Assembly: GCA_009778835.1 (NCBI GenBank)
Contig: WRFK01000130.1
Coordinates: 1-5,173 of the forward strand
From: Spirochaetaceae bacterium
Lineage (GTDB): Bacteria > Spirochaetota > Spirochaetia > CADAEX01
DNA: 5,173 nt
Direction of reading: 5' to 3'
The notes beneath the pieces are model-generated. The model was not told the origin of the DNA. It saw only the letters and a list, made by a program, of their open reading frames with translations, and made no database searches. The translations under genes and the position numbers were made by a program. Below are positions 1 to 5,173 of this stretch, piece after piece (the stretch's first letter is position 1; each line of letters starts with the position of its first letter).

Positions 1-233
1 GCCTTAAGGTTATCGGTTGTAGCCGGAACATCACCGCCGCAGAGCAGCTTAAACCATATTTTTGCGTGTTCCTTTTCATTGCCGGCAGTTTCCTCAAAAA
101 TGACTGCGATCTGCTCGAAGCCTTCTTTTTTTGCTTTGGAAGCAAAATAGGTGTACTTGTTTCTCGCCTGGCTTTCTCCTGCAAATGCTTCCATCAAATT
201 TTTTTCGGTCTTGGTCCCTTTTAAGTTTGCCAT
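1..233 (-). CDS. rbr: Rubrerythrin, N-terminal part (3' end beyond window)
   Basis: Rubrerythrin is a cytoplasmic non-haem di-iron protein that reduces hydrogen peroxide in anaerobes, taking electrons through its C-terminal rubredoxin-like domain. The 77 visible codons begin MANLKGTKTEKNLMEAFAGE and continue with SQARNKYTYF, the classic rubrerythrin opening. Di-iron ligands fall at the family's usual numbers: Glu20, Glu53 and His56 (in NEKEHAK). The second half of the four-helix bundle and the rubredoxin Cys4 domain would lie left of position 1, so their presence cannot be checked. The ATG at 233-231 is supported by an AAGGAG ribosome site at 246-241, seven bases upstream, and by alignment with the family start. 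It lies 197 bases downstream of the nuclease-helicase gene on the same strand and seems to have its own promoter. No frameshift is visible. Confidence 0.93.
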   Translation of the reverse strand, partial: MANLKGTKTEKNLMEAFAGESQARNKYTYFASKAKKEGFEQIAVIFEETAGNEKEHAKIWFKLLCGGDVPATTDNLK

Positions 234-364
234 TTTTTTTCTCCTTCAAATTGATTTTGCAGCTTTTTAAGTAATAACTCTGCCGCGTTTTTTTTCTGAG
301 CTTTGTCATTGATATCTGCAAAATACTCAATACCTATATTAAAAATACTAAAGCATCTTTGCAT
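221..364 (-). CDS. Possible small upstream ORF (47 codons) overlapping the rubrerythrin start
   Basis: This frame opens with ATG at 364-362 and ends with TAA at 223-221, overlapping the first 13 bases of rubrerythrin in another frame. Its product starts MQRCFSIFNI and continues with a lysine- and leucine-rich stretch that could form an amphipathic helix (NAAELLLKKL). I do not recognise a family. In favour: it stays open across the whole leader and its end overlaps the next start, which would permit translational coupling. Against: the ATG has no ribosome site, and it directly follows the TTGACA that looks like the -35 box of rubrerythrin, so a transcript from that promoter would miss the start codon. 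It may simply be an untranslated leader. Confidence 0.2.
   Translation of the reverse strand: MQRCFSIFNIGIEYFADINDKAQKKNAAELLLKKLQNQFEGEKKWQT
254..324 (-). promoter_or_regulatory. Long-range inverted repeat in the rubrerythrin leader
   Basis: ATTTTGCAG (254-262) and CTGCAAAAT (316-324) are perfect 9-bp inverted arms 53 bases apart. In the rubrerythrin mRNA the 3' arm ends seven bases before the AAGGAG ribosome site, so pairing would close off a leader domain next to it. The arms are seen directly; a regulatory role is inference, and AT-rich arms this long can arise by chance. Confidence 0.35.
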
Positions 365-371
365 TTGTCAA
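345..371 (-). promoter_or_regulatory. Candidate sigma-70-type promoter of rubrerythrin
   Basis: On the minus strand a perfect TTGACA (-35, 371-366) is followed after 15 bases by TAGTAT (350-345), or after 18 bases by TATTTT (347-342). The -10 choices are weak and the spacing is not the ideal 17, but the -35 is exact and faces the gene. Transcription would start near 335-340, giving a leader of about 105 bases. Confidence 0.45.
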
Positions 372-382
372 ATGAATTATTC

Positions 383-394
383 TGATATATATCA
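383..394. promoter_or_regulatory. 12-bp perfect palindrome upstream of the rubrerythrin promoter
   Basis: TGATATATATCA is a perfect palindrome that ends 11 bases before the candidate -35 box. Its outer arms (TGATA...TATCA) resemble the ends of a Fur-type box, but the centre is three bases shorter than the Fur consensus, so it cannot be called a Fur or PerR site. Its position suits an activator or operator of a stress gene. It also lies just past the stop codon of the helicase gene. Confidence 0.3.
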
Positions 395-430
395 TTAAGT
401 ATAAATATGTGCAAAATATAGAAGAGAAAA

Positions 431-3400
431 TTAAAAAAGTTTTAATTGTTTGTCTTTTTCTTTTGGAATAAGAACTTGATATTTTGGAATCATATCTTCA
501 ATCTTGCTTAAAAAGCGGCTTGGATCATTTTTTAGTTTTATTCCCTGAAAAAATCTGGATTTTGAATATGAAAGATATAAGCCTGATCTTGCACGCGTCA
601 TGGCAACATAGAGAATTCTTTTTTCCTCTTCTATTATTTTTTCAAGCTGCTTTTTATTATTATCTTTGAAATTTTCATATAGTGTAAAAGGCAAAATCCC
701 TTCTTCGAGCCCTGCTACAAAAACATGATCAAACTCAAGCCCTTTTGATGCATGGATCGTCATTATTGTTACGCTGTCGCTTTTTGCAGCCTGATCATCG
801 GCTGAATTTGAAATAGCTACTGCATCAAGAAATTCGTGCAGGTTGTCATATAAGGCGGCAAAATTATATAAGCGCAATATATTATCAGGAAGATTTTCCA
901 GATTAATTTTTTGGCTTTTTTTAAAATCAATTGCTTTTTTATTTTTTATTATTTTCCATACAAGATAAACTATCTCTTTGGGTAATAATTTATCTTTTAT
1001 AATAGAAGTTCTTAACTTTTCTCTTGTTGCTTTGGAAAATAAAGGGATAGCATTATCCTGGAGGTTTTCAGAAATTGTATTTTTTATGATATAAAGAATA
1101 TCTTTTACTTTTTCTTCTTCAAGCCAGAATTTACTGCCAACAAGCTGGTAAGGTATCCCATGGTTTTGCAGAGCTTTTTCTATTGGAGGAGAAAGAGCTA
1201 ATGTTCTTAAAAGTATTGCGCACTCCCCAAGAGTTTTAAGATGAATTTCAGGCTGAATATTTTCTTCATTTACGTTAGAAGGGGCGCTATTTTTTTTCTT
1301 GGCATTAGACTTGTTGTGCATAGCTGTACCGCTATCCATTGCAAAAAATGAAGTTCCGCCAATGAGCCCTGATATATGTCTTGCAATCCCTTCAGCTTCT
1401 GAATTTTCACTTGGAAATGAGAAGCGATAAATATTTACTTCATTATTGCTTCCATCAAGTTTCGTATCCATAAGATGGCCTGCTGCATTTATGATAGGTC
1501 CTGCGCATCGGAAACTTTTTGTAAGTTTAAATATTGCTGCATCAGTATAGTCTGTTAAGAACCTCTCTATGAAAGATTTATCTGATCCTCTGAATCCATA
1601 TATCGACTGATTCGGATCTCCAATAACGCAAAGTTCCGGTATATTATCTGAACTTTTATTTGGACCAGGAACGAGAAGCCTTATAAGAACATATTGCGCA
1701 AAATTAACATCCTGATATTCATCAACAAAAATATATTTAAAATATTTTTTGTATCCAGAAAGAATTTCAGGATATTTTATAAAAAGCCGTACTACGCCCA
1801 TAATAAGATCATCAAAATCAATGCTGGATAAAGATTTTAAATAATCTCTATATGAGGCATATAAAATATCAAAATCATTGTTTGGGCTAAAATCCAAGAT
1901 GTGGGAGCTGCTGGTTTGTTCTGCAAGTCCTTTCAGGTCAAGACCTGGCACAATTCCGGAGAAAGTGTCAAAATTAAATTCTCCTGGCAGGAGAAGCAAC
2001 TTTTTCCTTTCTTCTATATATTTTCCCAGAGTTTGGAATTTAATTTTGCTTTTCCCTAAAACTTTTTTTAATATTTCTGAACGTTCATTATCATCGATTA
2101 TTGTAAAATTTTCATTAAGACCTATTTTATTGCAATGTTTTCTTAAAACAGAGCTGCAGAAAGAATGGAATGTTGCTGTAGTCACATTGGAGCTGTTATT
2201 ATCTGATATTTTTAAAATACGTTCTTTTAATTCAGATGCAGCTTTTACAGTAAATGTAACAGCAAGAATAGCAGCGTTTTTTTTCTGCGCTATATTTTTT
2301 GCAATGCGGTAAGCAAGCATGGCAGTTTTTCCTGTTCCCGGCCCTGCGATAATTATTGAATGACTTCCCTGATGTAAAATTATTTTTTCCTGCTCTGGAT
2401 CAAGAGCAAAAGGTTTTGTTTCTGCAAGAGGTTTTTCTTTTCCTGTTTTTTTCTTTTTTATTGGGGAGTGTTCTCCCAATGGAATTTTGGATGTGGTTGT
2501 TTTTTTATTCTTCTCGCAAATATCGGAAAAAAGGGGAGGGCTATCCAAAGTTTTGATTTTTTCTCCTTTATCAAATGCGCGGATTACTCCAAATTCTCCG
2601 TCATATCCTGGAGTTATAAATACATTGCCTGACCTCATGCGCTCTATTGCAGTGGCAAGCATTTCTCCGGGGATACCAGGTGGATCAAGCTTTTTTATAT
2701 CATTGATACCAAGGTCAAGTAAAAGGGAAAATTCACTTCCTGCCTGGCTGATTATAGAATTATATGCAGCAGCTACTTTTTTTGATGCAACCCCTACCTC
2801 AAGAAGTTCTGACAATAATTCTGATAAAGGGATTAGCGATCTATATGGCCTGCGATTGGTATTTAAATAATTTTTAGGGCATGGAGCTTCTTCGTTAACT
2901 TTTTCTTCTGCAAGTTCCATTACGCGCCTCATTACTCCCTGGGTCAAAGGTTTTTTACATTCAGGGCAGATCCCTTCAGAACGAATTGTCTCTTCGGGGC
3001 TTAAATAAACATTGCAGTTCCTGTGTCCATCATAGTGATATTTCCCTTCTTGCGGAAAAAACTCTATTGTTTCGATAATATCATTCTTTTTATCTTTTCT
3101 CTGTAATGCTTTTACAAGTGAAGGGTAGGAGATATCCATTTCCAAAATCGTTGCTTCTCTCCCAAGTTTATCCGGAGAATGGGCATCGGAATTAGAAATT
3201 ATTGAAAATTTATCAAGTGATTTTACTGCCCAATTCATTGGCGGGTTGGAAGATAACCCTGTTTCTACTGCATATATATATTTTGATAAGTCCTTATAAC
3301 ATTCGTCGATTGAATCAAAGCCAGAACGCGCTCCAAGAGCAGAAAACCATGGTGTCCATATATGGGCAGGGATAAGCATTGAACGCTCATCATTTTCAAG

Positions 3401-3871
3401 AAGAATTTCAAAGAGGTCGCGCGAATCAAGTCCTAAAATTGGGCGGCCGTCCGAAGTGATATTTCCTTTTTTCCCAAGCAGCGCCTGAAAATCAGCAGCA
3501 GATTTAAAGTCTGGTAAGATCACAACATGGTGTACTTTTCTTGTTTTTCCATTGCTGTAAATCGTGCTTATTTCTCCTGTAAGAACAAATCTTGGATACT
3601 CCTCTGTGCCCGGAGTTGGTATATTTTCTGCTAACGCAATACCAGAGTCAAAATCCTTGCGCAAGTTTTTTTTAAGAGTATAAAAACCTTCTTCCGCGGG
3701 CTCCAATTGTTCTTTTAGGTCTTTAAGCCAGCCAGGGTGAGTGCAGTCTCCTGTTCCTAAAATATTGATTCCTTTGATCCTTGCCCATCTGTCAAGATAA
3801 GCAGGAATAAGCTTTGGGCTGGTTGCTCTTGAATATTTTGAATGGATATGAAGATCAGCAATGAGGCGCAT
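431..3871 (-). CDS. EndoQ-type PHP nuclease fused to a UvrD/Rep superfamily-1 DNA helicase
   Basis: Residues 1-440 match endonuclease Q (family TIGR00375), which nicks DNA 5' of deaminated bases and abasic sites. Visible PHP metal ligands are DLHIHS (6-11), GTGDCTHPGW (39-48), Glu100, His114/His115, His170, Glu203 and SNSDAHS (226-232). A zinc-binding region follows (HYDGHRNC 279-286, CPEC 302-305), then the EndoQ-typical RRPYRSLIPLSELL (340-353) and PGYDGEFGVIRAF (421-433). A lysine-rich linker (about 440-485) leads to a complete helicase: Gln494, Walker A GPGTGKT (510-516), motif Ia (537-552), VDEYQDVN (716-723), GDPNQSIYGFRGSD (751-764), TKSFRC (784-789), TIHASKGLEFD (1038-1048) and RILYVAMTRAR (1085-1095). 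All catalytic motifs look intact, so it is not a pseudogene. The start is fixed by DLHIHS six residues later; no ribosome site precedes it. An Asn/Ser/Lys-rich insert occupies about 846-872. The single-chain role in repair is inferred. Confidence 0.94.
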   Translation of the reverse strand: MRLIADLHIHSKYSRATSPKLIPAYLDRWARIKGINILGTGDCTHPGWLKDLKEQLEPAEEGFYTLKKNLRKDFDSGIALAENIPTPGTEEYPRFVLTGEISTIYSNGKTRKVHHVVILPDFKSAADFQALLGKKGNITSDGRPILGLDSRDLFEILLENDERSMLIPAHIWTPWFSALGARSGFDSIDECYKDLSKYIYAVETGLSSNPPMNWAVKSLDKFSIISNSDAHSPDKLGREATILEMDISYPSLVKALQRKDKKNDIIETIEFFPQEGKYHYDGHRNCNVYLSPEETIRSEGICPECKKPLTQGVMRRVMELAEEKVNEEAPCPKNYLNTNRRPYRSLIPLSELLSELLEVGVASKKVAAAYNSIISQAGSEFSLLLDLGINDIKKLDPPGIPGEMLATAIERMRSGNVFITPGYDGEFGVIRAFDKGEKIKTLDSPPLFSDICEKNKKTTTSKIPLGEHSPIKKKKTGKEKPLAETKPFALDPEQEKIILHQGSHSIIIAGPGTGKTAMLAYRIAKNIAQKKNAAILAVTFTVKAASELKERILKISDNNSSNVTTATFHSFCSSVLRKHCNKIGLNENFTIIDDNERSEILKKVLGKSKIKFQTLGKYIEERKKLLLLPGEFNFDTFSGIVPGLDLKGLAEQTSSSHILDFSPNNDFDILYASYRDYLKSLSSIDFDDLIMGVVRLFIKYPEILSGYKKYFKYIFVDEYQDVNFAQYVLIRLLVPGPNKSSDNIPELCVIGDPNQSIYGFRGSDKSFIERFLTDYTDAAIFKLTKSFRCAGPIINAAGHLMDTKLDGSNNEVNIYRFSFPSENSEAEGIARHISGLIGGTSFFAMDSGTAMHNKSNAKKKNSAPSNVNEENIQPEIHLKTLGECAILLRTLALSPPIEKALQNHGIPYQLVGSKFWLEEEKVKDILYIIKNTISENLQDNAIPLFSKATREKLRTSIIKDKLLPKEIVYLVWKIIKNKKAIDFKKSQKINLENLPDNILRLYNFAALYDNLHEFLDAVAISNSADDQAAKSDSVTIMTIHASKGLEFDHVFVAGLEEGILPFTLYENFKDNNKKQLEKIIEEEKRILYVAMTRARSGLYLSYSKSRFFQGIKLKNDPSRFLSKIEDMIPKYQVLIPKEKDKQLKLF

Positions 3872-3876
3872 AAAGC

Positions 3877-3905
3877 ATTATAAAACAGAGAAGATTTTTG
3901 GACAA
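3877..3905 (-). promoter_or_regulatory. Promoter of the nuclease-helicase gene, probably giving a leaderless mRNA
   Basis: On the minus strand TTGTCC (3905-3900, 4 of 6 to the -35 consensus) is followed after exactly 17 bases by a perfect TATAAT (3882-3877). Only five bases separate TATAAT from the ATG at 3871, so transcription would start on or within a base of the start codon. This agrees with the absence of any Shine-Dalgarno sequence before the ATG. Seen: boxes and spacing. Inferred: leaderless translation. Confidence 0.6.
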
Positions 3906-3915
3906 GAATTAATTC
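3906..3915. promoter_or_regulatory. 10-bp palindrome abutting the -35 box
   Basis: GAATTAATTC is a perfect palindrome immediately upstream of the -35 hexamer of the nuclease-helicase promoter. A regulator bound there could contact or block polymerase. It is AT-rich and short, so chance is a real alternative. Confidence 0.2.
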
Positions 3916-3933
3916 AAGATTTTCTCAGGCGAT

Positions 3934-3985
3934 TCCTGCTTAAAAACAGATGTTAAGCACTGAAAAACAGGGGTGCTAAGCAGGA
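3934..3985. repeat. Nested inverted and near-direct repeats between the divergent genes
   Basis: TCCTGCTTA (3934-3942) is repeated as its reverse complement TAAGCAGGA (3977-3985), a 9-bp perfect inverted repeat with a 34-base loop. Inside it, AAAAACAG occurs twice (3942-3949 and 3963-3970, 21 bases apart), and TAAGCA occurs twice (3954-3959 and 3977-3982). Two slightly diverged copies of a roughly 20-base unit therefore sit in tandem. A 21-base period is two helical turns, which suits tandem protein sites. No function is known. Confidence 0.4.
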
Positions 3986-4002
3986 TAAATATAATAAATT
4001 AC

Positions 4003-4027
4003 TTGCATTATTTAAAAAAATAAGCAA
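4003..4027. promoter_or_regulatory. Imperfect dyad upstream of the sigma-54 promoter
   Basis: TTGC-A-TTATTT (4003-4013) and AAATAAGCAA (4018-4027) are complementary over ten pairs with one bulged A. The dyad is centred about 125 bases before the predicted sigma-54 start, within the usual range for an enhancer-binding activator site. The arms are visible; the role is inferred. Confidence 0.3.
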
Positions 4028-4038
4028 TATTTTTTATA

Positions 4039-4059
4039 TGCAAAGTATTGATCTTGGCA
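4039..4059. promoter_or_regulatory. Candidate activator/IHF site upstream of the sigma-54 promoter
   Basis: TGCAAAG (4039-4045) and CTTGGCA (4053-4059) form an imperfect dyad (6 of 7 pairs) about 90 bases before the predicted start. The minus strand across 4053-4041 reads GATCAATACTTTG, matching the IHF core WATCAANNNNTTR at all but the first position. IHF-like bends are common at sigma-54 promoters, but such matches are frequent in AT-rich DNA, and spirochaetes may lack IHF. Confidence 0.28.
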
Positions 4060-4113
4060 ACATGCAGAAAAAAAATTCGAATTTTGAAAATATTTTTCTA
4101 AATTTTAGTCACT

Positions 4114-4177
<64 letters not shown>

Positions 4178-4213
4178 CTTATAGATTTTTTAAAAGCACA
4201 AAAAAAATTTGCC

Positions 4214-4228
4214 CAAAATATTATTTTG
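4214..4228. repeat. 15-bp palindrome in the lipoprotein leader
   Basis: CAAAATA-T-TATTTTG has perfect 7-bp arms around a single base. It lies about 75 bases downstream of the predicted sigma-54 start. It could be an operator; its AT-rich make-up makes chance plausible. Confidence 0.3.
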
Positions 4229-4272
4229 TCTCAAATGGACTCAACCTCATGATAACAAGATGGCTCGTGAAA

Positions 4273-4328
4273 GGAGGTGTAAGAAAAGGGCACCCCGCCG
4301 GAGGCTCCTCCCCATTTCTTACACCTCC
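4273..4328. repeat. GC-rich hairpin with 14-bp perfect arms
   Basis: GGAGGTGTAAGAAA (4273-4286) pairs perfectly with TTTCTTACACCTCC (4315-4328). After an A-A mismatch three more G-C pairs follow (4288-4290 with 4311-4313), enclosing a 20-base loop that contains CCGCCGGAGGC. It is far more GC-rich than its surroundings, which suggests an inserted palindromic repeat or a structured leader RNA. Neither side has a proper T-run, so it is not a standard intrinsic terminator. On the plus strand, 4271-4279 reads AAGGAGGTG, a full Shine-Dalgarno sequence buried in the stem, and the other arm mimics the 16S anti-Shine-Dalgarno. Confidence 0.85.
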
Positions 4329-4330
4329 AT

Positions 4331-4353
4331 ATCCCATGAAATACAGGTGGGAT
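4331..4353 (+). other. Second small hairpin in the lipoprotein leader
   Basis: ATCCCA (4331-4336) and TGGGAT (4348-4353) form a 6-bp stem with an 11-base loop, two bases after the large hairpin. Further on, TTATAA occurs at 4378-4383 and 4389-4394. No known riboswitch consensus was recognised in 4329-4416. Confidence 0.3.
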
Positions 4354-4416
4354 TCGCATCGGTGTAGTCCGGGGATTTTATAAGTGATTTATAACGCATA
4401 GCGATTTAATAATAAA

Positions 4417-4422
4417 AAGGAG
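4417..4422 (+). promoter_or_regulatory. Ribosome binding site of the lipoprotein
   Basis: AAGGAG lies five bases before the ATG at 4428 and fixes that start. It is outside the upstream hairpins, so it should be accessible unless longer-range pairing occurs. Confidence 0.85.
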
Positions 4423-4427
4423 TAAAT

Positions 4428-5173
4428 ATGAAAGAAAAAAAAATAATTGTGATTTTATTGATTACAACTGCGCTAGTGTTTACTGGTTGCGGCGATAGTG
4501 GCGGCGGTGGTGGCGAAGGCGGAGGAGGAGGTGGTGGCGGTGGTGGCACACCAACTCCAATTGCAGGATTTGAATGGATACAGCCTGGAACCTTTATGAT
4601 GGGTAGCCCTTCTGGTGAAAGTGGCCGTTATCCTGATATTGAAATTCAACATGAAGTAACTTTAACAAAAGGGTTTTACATGAGTAAGTACCAGGTAACA
4701 CAGGAGCAGTACCTGGCCGTTATGGGGAGTAATCCAAGCTATCATGATGGGAGTACAGGCAGAGAACCTGATAGCGGGGAAGTTCAGGGAAAGCGTCCTG
4801 TAGAGTTTGTAAGCTGGTATGATGCAATAGTCTTTTGCAATATGCTGAGTATAAAAGAAGGTCTAACTCCTGTTTATACAGTAGACGGAATGACTGATCC
4901 TACTGGGGTAACTGTTCCAACAGAAAATGATTCAACATGGAATGCTGTAACAGCAAACTGGAATGCAAATGGATATAGGCTCCCTACAGAGGCAGAGTGG
5001 GAGTATGCATGCAGGGCAGGGACAACAACAGCATTTAATAATGGTAATAATTATTATTATATTGATGCTAGTGTTGAGACTGTAGCATGGTGTAAATTTA
5101 TTATAGACAGCGATGATAAAACTCATGAAGTAGGGAAAAAATTACCTAATGCATGGGGATTATATGATATGCA
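4428..5173 (+). CDS. Lipoprotein with FGE-sulfatase (SUMF1-type) domain, N-terminal part
   Basis: The visible 248 residues are a lipid-anchored, C-type-lectin-like protein of the formylglycine-generating-enzyme fold. A signal peptide (MKEKKIIVILLITTALVFTG) ends at a lipobox with Cys21 as the lipidation site; Phe at -3 is atypical but tolerated in spirochaetes. A glycine linker (25-40, broken by Glu30) leads to the domain from about residue 45. Family landmarks are FEWIQPGTFMMGSP (48-61), FYMSKYQVTQEQYLAVMGSNPS (about 83-104), RPVEFVSWYDAIVFCNMLS (123-141) and GYRLPTEAEWEYACRAGT (182-199). The C-terminal third, which carries the paired active-site cysteines of true FGE, is off the right edge, so enzymatic activity cannot be judged. 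Many surface relatives are non-catalytic binding or display proteins, which is likelier here. It is probably transcribed from the sigma-54 promoter at 4114. No frameshift is seen. Confidence 0.92.
   Translation, partial: MKEKKIIVILLITTALVFTGCGDSGGGGGEGGGGGGGGGGTPTPIAGFEWIQPGTFMMGSPSGESGRYPDIEIQHEVTLTKGFYMSKYQVTQEQYLAVMGSNPSYHDGSTGREPDSGEVQGKRPVEFVSWYDAIVFCNMLSIKEGLTPVYTVDGMTDPTGVTVPTENDSTWNAVTANWNANGYRLPTEAEWEYACRAGTTTAFNNGNNYYYIDASVETVAWCKFIIDSDDKTHEVGKKLPNAWGLYDM

Noticed and set aside
94..330. 78-codon minus-strand frame over the rubrerythrin start
   Set aside because: It is out of frame with the clear rubrerythrin reading, needs a TTG start, and its product is lysine/arginine-rich with no family resemblance.
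383..394. Fur or PerR box
   Set aside because: The palindrome has Fur-like outer arms but is 12 bases, not the 15-base 7-1-7 arrangement.
1878..2312. Plus-strand frames inside the nuclease-helicase gene (also 484-669, 2356-2556 and 2487-2870)
   Set aside because: They lie opposite conserved motif-bearing helicase or nuclease sequence and encode phenylalanine/serine-rich shadows of it.
4273..4328. Hairpin as an intrinsic terminator
   Set aside because: Neither strand has a T-run after the stem, and on the plus strand it would stop the lipoprotein transcript in its own leader.
4249..4383. 44-codon plus-strand frame reading straight through the large hairpin
   Set aside because: No ribosome site precedes the ATG and the product resembles nothing known. 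The open frame is probably due to the GC-rich, stop-poor hairpin.
4329..4416. Riboswitch or tRNA-like RNA
   Set aside because: No cyclic-di-GMP, cobalamin, SAM or other recognised aptamer consensus and no cloverleaf could be found.
5028..5064. Asn/Tyr-rich codon run as a retroelement variable region
   Set aside because: AAT and TAT codons here recall adenine mutagenesis, but variable regions lie at the 3' end of such genes and no template copy is visible.
4932..5126. 64-codon minus-strand frame
   Set aside because: It is the antisense of the FGE-fold domain; the product is a Cys/Ile/Pro-rich shadow without a ribosome site.

Overview
The window looks like part of an AT-rich genome of an anaerobic or microaerophilic bacterium. 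Three things point that way: a rubrerythrin gene, a textbook sigma-54 promoter, and a lipoprotein of the formylglycine-generating-enzyme (FGE-sulfatase/SUMF1) fold of the kind that is multiplied in spirochaetes such as Treponema and in some Desulfobacterota. The phylum cannot be settled from this sequence.

Layout, left to right. Positions 1-233 (minus) hold the first 77 codons of rubrerythrin, which runs off the left edge. Behind it (234-430) lie its ribosome site, a structured leader that is also open as a 47-codon reading frame, a possible promoter and a 12-bp palindrome. Positions 431-3871 (minus) are one 1146-residue gene, the centrepiece. Its N-terminal 440 residues are an EndoQ-type PHP nuclease for deaminated bases, and its C-terminal 660 residues are a complete UvrD/Rep superfamily-1 helicase. 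The gene appears to start from a promoter whose -10 box lies five bases before the ATG, so its mRNA may be leaderless.

Positions 3872-4427 (556 bases) hold no convincing gene but are dense in signals. In order these are a repeat pair, two candidate activator/IHF sites, a perfect sigma-54 promoter (4114-4129), a (CT)22 tract (4130-4174) lying on its predicted start point, a 15-bp palindrome, and a GC-rich hairpin with 14-bp perfect arms (4273-4328). A second small hairpin and a ribosome site follow. Positions 4428-5173 (plus) are the first 248 codons of an FGE-fold lipoprotein with a polyglycine linker; its 3' end is outside the window.

Working together: the nuclease-helicase fusion reads as a self-contained DNA repair machine that would nick beside a deaminated base and unwind from the nick. 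Rubrerythrin, downstream on the same strand, is a peroxide-reducing enzyme, but it seems to have its own promoter. The lipoprotein is divergent and appears to be controlled separately by an enhancer-dependent sigma-54 promoter with an unstable repeat in its initial transcribed region. No mobile element, CRISPR array, tRNA or rRNA was seen.
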